In this document: one piece after another, positions 33,995-39,467 of the stretch
Numbering within the stretch: position 1 is the first letter of the stretch
Layout of the letters: each line of letters opens with the position of its first letter
Assembly (NCBI GenBank): GCA_016932695.1
Contig: JAFGCH010000025.1
Span: 1 to 40,416 of the forward strand
Direction of reading: 5' to 3'
DNA from: Acidimicrobiia bacterium
GTDB taxonomy: Bacteria > Actinomycetota > Acidimicrobiia > Spongiisociales > UBA11373
DNA: 40,416 nucleotides
The notes under the pieces: generated by a model
Databases searched by the model: none
What the model saw: only the letters and a program-made list of their open reading frames with translations
What the model was told of the DNA's origin: nothing
Program-made: the position numbers and the translations under genes

Positions 33995-34591
33995 TCAGTC
34001 GACCTCGTTGCGCAGCAGGCCGAAGCGAACCGCGTTGATCAGCGCCTCCGATCGGTTCGAGGCGCCCAAGCGCTCGTACAGATCGCGCAACCGGCGGAAC
34101 ATGACCCGCTCGGAGTAGCCGTAGTCGTCGGCCAAGCCCACCACCGTGGCCCCGCGGGCCAGGGCCTCCAGCCACTCGACCTCCTCCTCGTCCACATGGG
34201 GGCGATCGCCGTGCGGGTCGCCGCCCGTCCCGGGCAGTGCCCGAGCCGTGGCGCAGGGCAGCAGGGCGTCGCCGCGCGCCGCGGCCTCCGCCACCTCCAC
34301 GATGCGGCTCGTCTCGGCCCGCCACTCCACCGCCGCCACCGCGCCGTGATGCAGCGCGTGCGCCACCGTCTCCGCATCACCGGGCGCTACCAGGGCCAGC
34401 ACCCGGCCCCGTCCCGACCAGAGATCGAGAGCGGCGCAGTCCGCCGCCGACCTCCACGACACCAGGACCAGGTCGGCCGTCTCCTCCTCACCCGCCACCC
34501 GGTGCCCCGCACCGACGAAGGCTTCTTCCAGGCCGCGCCGGTACGCCGCCGCCTCTTCGATCACCCGGATTGCCAGGCGCTCACCCTCCAT
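33995..34591 (-). CDS. LuxR-type regulator with degenerate receiver-like domain
   Basis: A 198-residue regulator. The N-terminal half (about 1-115) looks like a response-regulator receiver: alternating hydrophobic strands and helices, but without the DD pair and with no clear phospho-Asp. The C-terminal ~60 residues are a LuxR-type helix-turn-helix (WLEALARGATVVGLADDYGYSERVMFRRLRDLYERLGASNRSEALINAV). It is likely a phosphorylation-independent regulator. ATG 34591 is supported by a leaderless TACCCT box (34599-34604). It is divergent from the lysine-rich peptide and heliorhodopsin; whether it controls them is unknown. Confidence 0.78.
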   Translation of the reverse strand: MEGERLAIRVIEEAAAYRRGLEEAFVGAGHRVAGEEETADLVLVSWRSAADCAALDLWSGRGRVLALVAPGDAETVAHALHHGAVAAVEWRAETSRIVEVAEAAARGDALLPCATARALPGTGGDPHGDRPHVDEEEVEWLEALARGATVVGLADDYGYSERVMFRRLRDLYERLGASNRSEALINAVRFGLLRNEVD

Positions 34592-34598
34592 GGCCGCA

Positions 34599-34604
34599 AG
34601 GGTA
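34599..34604 (-). promoter_or_regulatory. -10 box (TACCCT) of the LuxR-type regulator, leaderless
   Basis: On the minus strand TACCCT ends 7 nt before ATG 34591. The -35 is weak. Confidence 0.4.
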
Positions 34605-34689
34605 CGCCGGCCACCACCATCATGCGGGCCGTCGACCCGGCTTCGCCGGCCCATTGCAGTTCGGTTCGATCCCAACGGAGCCTGCCTCC

Positions 34690-34739
34690 CATTTTGTGCC
34701 ATGACGCCCAACCATAATATGGCTGGCAGTACCCTGCCA
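34690..34739 (+). promoter_or_regulatory. AT-rich promoter-like segment with perfect palindrome
   Basis: TTTTGTGCC followed by CATAATAT (34713-34720) is the most promoter-like AT-rich spot before the lysine-rich peptide gene, although the spacing is short. The palindrome TGGCAG-TACC-CTGCCA (34724-34739) directly follows, at the expected transcript start. It would suit an operator. The leader to ATG 34880 would be about 155 nt, ending in a GCCCGGCC/GGCCGGGC hairpin at 34845-34862. Confidence 0.35.
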
Positions 34740-34879
34740 CCACAAAGACGGCCCTGCTACTCCCCGCGTCACGGACCATCATCGCGACCCTCGCTTGAAT
34801 TGCGCACAGCGCGATGGCTTCGGCCTCGCGCCGCAAGTACGGGCGCCCGGCCTGGGCCGGGCCGAGAAAAGGGAAACCA

Positions 34880-34981
34880 ATGCCTGCGAAGAAGGCTCCG
34901 GCCAAGAAGGCCGCCCCCGCCAAGAAGGCCGCTCCGGCCAAGAAGGCTCCGGCCAAGAAGGCTCCGGCCAAGAAGAAGTAG
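34880..34981 (+). CDS. 33-residue Lys/Ala/Pro-repeat peptide (histone H1-like tail)
   Basis: A very short gene: 13 Lys, 13 Ala, 6 Pro and Met, in KKAPA/KKAAPA units ending in KKK, with no acidic residues. The DNA is 15- and 18-nt repeats of AAGAAGGC(T/C)CCGGCC type. AAGGGAAACC precedes ATG 34880 at a good distance, and a strong hairpin follows the stop. Such tails occur in histone H1-like and HupB C-terminal domains, which bind DNA non-specifically; as a free 33-residue peptide it could coat nucleic acid or polyphosphate. That is inference. A homologous fold is not expected. It precedes heliorhodopsin by 116 nt. Confidence 0.65.
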   Translation: MPAKKAPAKKAAPAKKAAPAKKAPAKKAPAKKK

Positions 34982-34993
34982 CCAAGCCGCACC

Positions 34994-35060
34994 GAGGGGG
35001 CCGGTCCACGGAGCGGCCCCCTCATCGCGTCCGGAGGGCCGCTCGACGGAGCGGCCTTCC
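34994..35060 (+). terminator. Tandem hairpins between the basic peptide and heliorhodopsin genes
   Basis: Hairpin 1 has perfect 10-bp arms GAGGGGGCCG (34994-35003) and CGGCCCCCTC (35014-35023). Hairpin 2 has 12-bp arms at 35033-35044 and 35049-35060 (one G-U pair) with a 4-nt loop. Both share an ACGGAGCGGCC word, so they may derive from a duplication. They probably end the peptide transcript before the heliorhodopsin promoter. Confidence 0.6.
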
Positions 35061-35061
35061 G

Positions 35062-35090
35062 TTGTCTGGCGGCGCTCACCTCTCTACAGT
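35062..35090 (+). promoter_or_regulatory. Heliorhodopsin promoter, leaderless
   Basis: TTGTCT (35062-35067), a 17-bp spacer and TACAGT (35085-35090) form one of the best promoters of the window. The -10 ends 7 nt before ATG 35098, so the mRNA starts at the start codon. The preceding hairpins isolate it from the upstream gene. Confidence 0.6.
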
Positions 35091-35097
35091 CGTCGCC

Positions 35098-35895
35098 ATG
35101 GACACTCAACCCGCCATCGCGCCGGCCGCGGAGGAAGCCGGCGCCGAACGGCGCCTGCGCCGCCTCCGCTGGTACAACGTCGTCATGGGGGCCTTCCACG
35201 CCATCCAAGGCGTGGTCATCCTGGCCTTGGCCAACGACTTCGCCCTTCCCGTCACGGCCACCTTCCTGGAGGGCCCGCCGGGAGGCCCGGAGCCGCGCTC
35301 CATCAGCACCCTCTTCGAAATCCGGGTGGCTTGGGGCGTGGCCGCTTTCGTGTTCCTGTCCGCCCTGGCCCACTGGCTGATCGCCTCCCCGGGCATCTAC
35401 CAGTGGTACGTCAAGAACCTGCGGCGGGAGCGCAACTACGCCCGCTGGATCGAGTACGCCTTCTCGTCCTCGATCATGGTGGTGCTCATCGCCCTGCTCC
35501 CGGGGATCACCGACGTCGCCGCCCTGGGCGCCATCTTCGGGGTCAACGCGGCGATGATCCTGTTCGGCCTGCTGATGGAGCACTACGAGAGCCCCGGCAA
35601 GCCCAACTGGATGTCCTTCGTGTTCGGCTGCCTGGCCGGCGCCGTGCCGTGGATCGTGATCGCCGTCTATCTGTGGAGCCCCGGGGTGGCCGCCGAGCCG
35701 CCGGCTTTCGTGTACGGCATCTTCTTCTCACTGTTCGTGTTCTTCAACATCTTCGCCGTGAACATGGTGCTGCAGTACCGCAAGGTGGGGAAGTGGCGCA
35801 ACTACCTGTTCGGGGAGAGCGCCTACGTGCTCCTCAGCCTGGTGGCCAAGTCGCTGCTCGCCTGGCAGGTGTTCGCCGGCACCTTGGCGGGCTGA
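35098..35895 (+). CDS. Heliorhodopsin (retinal-binding light sensor)
   Basis: A 265-residue seven-TM photoreceptor. It follows the heliorhodopsin pattern throughout: LALANDFALPVTATFLEGPPGG in the first loop, E119 in RWIEYAFSSSIMVVLIA as counterion, FGVNAAMILFG, FGCLAGAVPWI, FFNIFAVNMVLQY and the retinal Schiff-base K251 in SLVAKSLLAWQ. H34 and H92 match the two histidines near the retinal pocket described in heliorhodopsins. The N-terminus faces the cytoplasm in this family and pumping is not expected. No retinal-synthesis gene is in the window. ATG 35098 is fixed by the leaderless promoter; a longer open frame from 34795 reads out of phase through the peptide gene. A strong terminator follows. 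Confidence 0.95.
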   Translation: MDTQPAIAPAAEEAGAERRLRRLRWYNVVMGAFHAIQGVVILALANDFALPVTATFLEGPPGGPEPRSISTLFEIRVAWGVAAFVFLSALAHWLIASPGIYQWYVKNLRRERNYARWIEYAFSSSIMVVLIALLPGITDVAALGAIFGVNAAMILFGLLMEHYESPGKPNWMSFVFGCLAGAVPWIVIAVYLWSPGVAAEPPAFVYGIFFSLFVFFNIFAVNMVLQYRKVGKWRNYLFGESAYVLLSLVAKSLLAWQVFAGTLAG

Positions 35896-35919
35896 GTTCC
35901 CGCCGATCCAATACCCCGG

Positions 35920-35949
35920 CGAGGCCCCGGGCACCTGCCCGGGGCCTCG
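35920..35949. terminator. Strong bidirectional terminator hairpin
   Basis: Fourteen-base arms (35920-35933 and 35936-35949, core GGCCCCGGGC/GCCCGGGGCC) form a perfect palindrome, with a CTTT run just after on the plus strand. It lies between the convergent stops of heliorhodopsin and the flavoprotein gene. Confidence 0.75.
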
Positions 35950-35964
35950 GCTTTCCACCTGCCC

Positions 35965-37356
35965 CTACTCCGGCGGAATCACCTTGCCCGGGTTCATGAT
36001 CCCTTGCGGATCCAGCGCGGCCTTCACCGCCCGCATCGCCGCTACGGCGGCCGCCCCTCGCTCGGCCGCCAGGTAGCGCAGCTTCCCGTGCCCGACGCCG
36101 TGCTCTCCGGTGCAGGTGCCGCCCATCCCCAGGGCCCGCTGCACCAGGCGATCGTGAGCCGCCCGCACCTGCGCCGACTCGACCGGGTCCTCGGGGTCGA
36201 AGAGGAGCACTACATGGAAGTTGCCGTCGCCCACATGCCCCAGGATGGGTGCCGGGATCCCCGACGCGTCGAGGTCGGCCCGGGTCTCGGCAATGCAGTC
36301 GGCCAGGCGGGAGAGGGGAACGCAGACGTCGGTGACCATCCCCCGCACCGCCGGGCGCAGGGCGCGGGCGGCGTAGTAGGCCTCGTGGCGGATCTTCCAC
36401 AGCCGGCGGCGCTCTGCCGCGTCGGAAGTCGACCGCCAGTCCTGCGCCCCGTGGGCCGCGGCTACCTCGCCGGCGGCGGCCACCTGCTCCGCTACGGCCC
36501 CGGGGGTGCCGTGGAACTCCACCAGCAGGTGCGGCCGCCGCGGCAGGTCGAGGCCCGAGTAGGCGTTACTCGCCGCCACCTGCACCTCATCGAGCAACTC
36601 CAGGCGCACCGGCCCCAGCCCCCGCTGCATGATCTCGATGGCGGTCTGCACCGCCTGCGCCAGAGCGGCGAAACCGGCCCGTCCTACCGCGCTCGCCTCG
36701 GGGATGCCGTGGAGACGGAGGGCCACCTCGGTGATCACCCCCAGAGTCCCCTCGGAGCCCAGGAGCAGATGGGTGAGGTCGTACCCGGCGGAGGACTTGC
36801 GCGCCCGGCCGCCGGTGTGGACGACCTCGCCGCCGGCCAGGACCACAGTCAGCCCCAGCACGGCCTCGCGCATCGTGCCGTAGCCCACCGTGGTAGTCCC
36901 CGAGGCCCCGGTAGCCGCCATGCCCCCGATGGTGGCGTCGGCCCCGGGGTCCACCGAGAAGAACAGCCCCCGGCGTCCCAGGTGCTCCTCGAGTTGGGTG
37001 CGGCGCACCCCAGCCTCCACCAGGCAGTCCAGGTCGGAGTCGTGCACCGCCAGGATCCGCGACAGGCCCGACAGGTCCAGGCACAGGCCGCCGTGCAGGG
37101 CACCCACTCCGCCCTCAAAGGAGGTACCGGCGCCGAAGGGGATGACCGGCACCCGGGCCTCGGTGCACAGCCGCACCAGGCGGGCAACCTCCTCGGTGGA
37201 ATGCGGGAAGGCCACCGCCTCCGGGGCCGCCGGGTCCTGCCAGCCCTCGTCGGTGCCGTGATGGCGCCGCTCGTCGGGCGAGGTCGTCACCCGCTCGCCC
37301 AGGAGCGCCCGGACCTCGGGGAGTACCGCCTCGATCGACCCGTACCGGCCCGTCAT
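35965..37356 (-). CDS. FAD-linked oxidase of the GlcD/D-lactate dehydrogenase family
   Basis: A 463-residue flavoprotein oxidising a 2-hydroxyacid such as glycolate or D-lactate. The FAD-binding PCMH domain has PVIPFGAGTSFEGGV, SVDPGADATIGGMAATGASGTTTVGYGTMREAVLGLTVVLAGG, and KSSAGYDLTHLLLGSEGTLGVITE; the C-terminal FAD-oxidase domain has GHVGDGNFHVVLLFDP, TCTGEHGVGHGKLRYL and LDPQGIMNPGKVIPP. The length matches. ATG 37356 has GGAGAGG upstream; the TTG one codon earlier is the alternative. No GlcE/GlcF or LldP neighbour is seen, so the electron acceptor and substrate stay open. Confidence 0.9.
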   Translation of the reverse strand: MTGRYGSIEAVLPEVRALLGERVTTSPDERRHHGTDEGWQDPAAPEAVAFPHSTEEVARLVRLCTEARVPVIPFGAGTSFEGGVGALHGGLCLDLSGLSRILAVHDSDLDCLVEAGVRRTQLEEHLGRRGLFFSVDPGADATIGGMAATGASGTTTVGYGTMREAVLGLTVVLAGGEVVHTGGRARKSSAGYDLTHLLLGSEGTLGVITEVALRLHGIPEASAVGRAGFAALAQAVQTAIEIMQRGLGPVRLELLDEVQVAASNAYSGLDLPRRPHLLVEFHGTPGAVAEQVAAAGEVAAAHGAQDWRSTSDAAERRRLWKIRHEAYYAARALRPAVRGMVTDVCVPLSRLADCIAETRADLDASGIPAPILGHVGDGNFHVVLLFDPEDPVESAQVRAAHDRLVQRALGMGGTCTGEHGVGHGKLRYLAAERGAAAVAAMRAVKAALDPQGIMNPGKVIPPE

Positions 37357-37381
37357 CAAGGCCTCTCCTCCGCGCTCTCGG

Positions 37382-38224
37382 CTACGCCCAAGGGCTGAGC
37401 AGTTCGATGCCGGCGAAGGCGGGGCCGTCGTTCATCTTCACCAGGTACTGCTCGGGGTGCATCCAAAGGTCGAGGGAGAAGGTGCCGCCCCCCATGAAGG
37501 CTCCCCCTATGGTGGCCCGCAGTTGCACGGTGGGCCCCAGGGTGCCGGCGGGCACGGTCACGTCCTCTCCCCGGGTGACCACCTCCAGCCGGTAGGTGGC
37601 TCCCTGTGTCATGCCCCCGCCTCCGGCGAACTCCAGGGTGATCTCGGTCTCGACCTCCACGGGCGTATCGGGCAGCAGGTTCACGTCGAAGACCAGAGGA
37701 TCCTCGAACCACTCCACCATCTCGGGGCCGCCGGCCGTCCCCGCGGTGTAGGTCTCGGCCCCTTTCAGCACGACGACCCACGGGTCGCTCAGATCCATGT
37801 AGATCGCCGCTGCGTCGTTGCCCCCTTCCGGGGTGCCGATGACGAACCGGTCCCAGATGCCTCCCTTCCACTCCACCCCGCGCTCGATGGTGGCGGGCAG
37901 GTCGAGAGTGGCGCCGCCGTAGGTCGTCACCCGGTAGGTGGCGGTGGCCCCCTCCGCCGGGATCCCGGCCGACCACGAGTAAGGGACCGCGGGATGGGTG
38001 TCGGTGGGAGCCGCGGTGGTAGTCGTCGTAGTCGTCGGCGCTTCCGTGGTGGTCGGCGCCGCCGTAGTCGTCGGCGCTTCCGTGGTGGTCGGCGCCGCCG
38101 TGGTCGTAGTGGCCGCCGTCGTGCTGGGCGCCGCCGTGGTGGTGGCAGCATCGTCGTCACCACACCCCCCGCCCAGCACCCCCAGTACCACCAGTACCAC
38201 CGAAACCGCGGCGAGCCTGCGCAT
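37382..38224 (-). CDS. Thr/Pro-rich-linker lipoprotein, function unknown
   Basis: A 280-residue exported protein. A signal peptide ends near GVLGGGCGDDD (Cys about residue 19). It is followed by a ~50-residue Thr/Ala/Pro/Glu linker (TTEAPTTTAAPT repeats; encoded by a 36-bp tandem repeat) and a beta-rich C-terminal domain. The linker likely spans the cell wall. Chain VTTYGGATLDLP, GVEWKGGIWDRFVIGTP and GGGTFSLDLWMHPEQYLVK give no family I recognise. ATG 38224 has GGAGAAGTG upstream, and a GTG one codon earlier is the alternative; the longer open frame to 38392 is unsupported. The stop lies 25 nt before the flavoprotein start. Confidence 0.75.
   Translation of the reverse strand: MRRLAAVSVVLVVLGVLGGGCGDDDAATTTAAPSTTAATTTTAAPTTTEAPTTTAAPTTTEAPTTTTTTTAAPTDTHPAVPYSWSAGIPAEGATATYRVTTYGGATLDLPATIERGVEWKGGIWDRFVIGTPEGGNDAAAIYMDLSDPWVVVLKGAETYTAGTAGGPEMVEWFEDPLVFDVNLLPDTPVEVETEITLEFAGGGGMTQGATYRLEVVTRGEDVTVPAGTLGPTVQLRATIGGAFMGGGTFSLDLWMHPEQYLVKMNDGPAFAGIELLSPWA
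38031..38102. repeat. 36-bp tandem repeat in the lipoprotein linker
   Basis: Two nearly identical 36-bp copies (38031-38066 and 38067-38102) encode the 12-residue TTEAPTTTAAPT-type unit of the linker. Copy number could vary between strains. Confidence 0.7.
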
Positions 38225-38300
38225 CACTTCTCCTCTCCCGAAGACAGCAGCGTAGGCCGAGCCGCCCCGGCCGTCAGGCTCCCCCACCTGCGGGACCGGG

Positions 38301-38306
38301 TAGGGT
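38301..38306 (+). promoter_or_regulatory. -10 box (TAGGGT) of the GNAT-like gene
   Basis: TAGGGT lies 12 nt before ATG 38319, predicting a leader of about six bases. It supports 38319 over the ATG at 38340. No -35. Confidence 0.35.
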
Positions 38307-38318
38307 GCCTGCCCAGCG

Positions 38319-39458
38319 ATGCCTCCAGCAGAGACCGGCATGACCCTCACCCACCTCAACCCCACCGTTCGCCGGCAGGTGCGCCGCTTCATCGGCCTCC
38401 CCTTCGACCTCTACCGCGACTGCCCGCAGTGGTGCCCGCCCTTGCGGCGCGACGTGGCGCTGGCGCTCGACCCGGAGCGGCACCCCTTCTACCGGCACTC
38501 GACGGCCGAGTCCTTCCTGGCCGAAGAAGGCGGCCGCCCGGTGGGCCGCATCACCGTAATGGAGAACCGGCGCTTCAACGAGATCCGCCGACGGTGCGAC
38601 GCCTTTTTCTACTTCTTCGAGACGGTCGACGACCCCCGGGTCGCCGCCGCCCTCATCGGCGCCGCCGCCGACTGGGCCCGGGCCCGAGGGCTCGACAGCC
38701 TCATCGGCCCCAAGGGCCTGCTGCCCGGCGACGGCCTGGGGATCCTGGTGGAGGGCTTCGAGCATCCCGCCGCCATGGGGGTCCCCTACCACCACCCCTA
38801 CTACGACTCCCTGCTGGCCGGCTGCGGTCTGACCAAGGAGACCGACTACCTCTCCGGCCGCCTCTCCAAGCCCTACACGTTCTCTCCCCAGATGGCCGAG
38901 ATGGGCGACGCCGCCGCCGCGGCGCTGGGATACGCCCTGCACCCCTTCACCTCCAAGCGGGAGTTGCGCCGCTGGTTCGGCCGCATCGGCGAGGCCTACA
39001 ACCGCGCCTTCGCCGACAACTGGGAGTTCTGCCCGCTGACCCCCGAGGAGATCAAACTCATCGGGGACCGCCTGCTCGCCCTGGCCGATCCCCGGATGAT
39101 GGTGCTCCTCATGCAGGGCGACGCCATCGCCGGCCACCTGTTCATCGTCCCCGATCTGGGCGACGGCTTGCGCCGCAGCCGAGGCCGCTTGTTGCCCCTG
39201 GGCTGGTGGCACCTGCTGTGGGCCTACCGCCGCACCCGGGGGGTGGACTGGTTCGGCATGGGCCTGCTCCCCGAGCACCGCGGTGTCGGGGCCAACGCCG
39301 TCATGTACACCGCCATCGCCCGGGCCATCGACGACTTCCCCTACGACCATGCCGAACTGGTGCAGGTCGAGGAGAGCAACGCCCGCATGCTGCGCAATAT
39401 GAGCGCCGTGGGCGTGCCCTGGCAGCAGCGGCACCGCCTCTACCGCTTGGACCTGTAG
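38319..39458 (+). CDS. GNAT-like N-acyltransferase of unknown substrate
   Basis: A 379-residue protein. The C-terminal third has a GNAT acetyl-CoA-binding pattern (WFGMGLLPEHRGVGANAVMYTAIARAI) and the closing YDHAELVQVEESNARMLRNMSAVG, which reads like motif B. The N-terminal half (VRRQVRRFIGLPFDLY, SFLAEEGGRPVGRITVMENRRFNE, YFFETVDDPRVAAALIGAAADWARARGLDSLIGPKG) looks like a second, degenerate GNAT fold. I do not know the acceptor. ATG 38340 would start MTLTHLNP, close to where the conserved part begins, and remains possible. It is convergent with the SHMT-like gene, 9 nt between stops. Confidence 0.72.
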   Translation: MPPAETGMTLTHLNPTVRRQVRRFIGLPFDLYRDCPQWCPPLRRDVALALDPERHPFYRHSTAESFLAEEGGRPVGRITVMENRRFNEIRRRCDAFFYFFETVDDPRVAAALIGAAADWARARGLDSLIGPKGLLPGDGLGILVEGFEHPAAMGVPYHHPYYDSLLAGCGLTKETDYLSGRLSKPYTFSPQMAEMGDAAAAALGYALHPFTSKRELRRWFGRIGEAYNRAFADNWEFCPLTPEEIKLIGDRLLALADPRMMVLLMQGDAIAGHLFIVPDLGDGLRRSRGRLLPLGWWHLLWAYRRTRGVDWFGMGLLPEHRGVGANAVMYTAIARAIDDFPYDHAELVQVEESNARMLRNMSAVGVPWQQRHRLYRLDL

Positions 39459-39467
39459 TGCGCCCGC

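Noticed and set aside
34661-34676. tRNA T-arm-like GGTTCGATCCC
   Set aside because: The flanking bases do not form the 5-bp T stem, and no acceptor or anticodon arm surrounds it.
34795-35097. N-terminal extension of heliorhodopsin containing Glu/Gly/Gln repeats
   Set aside because: The repeats are the KKAPA peptide's DNA read in another frame; the promoter and family N-terminus place the start at 35098.
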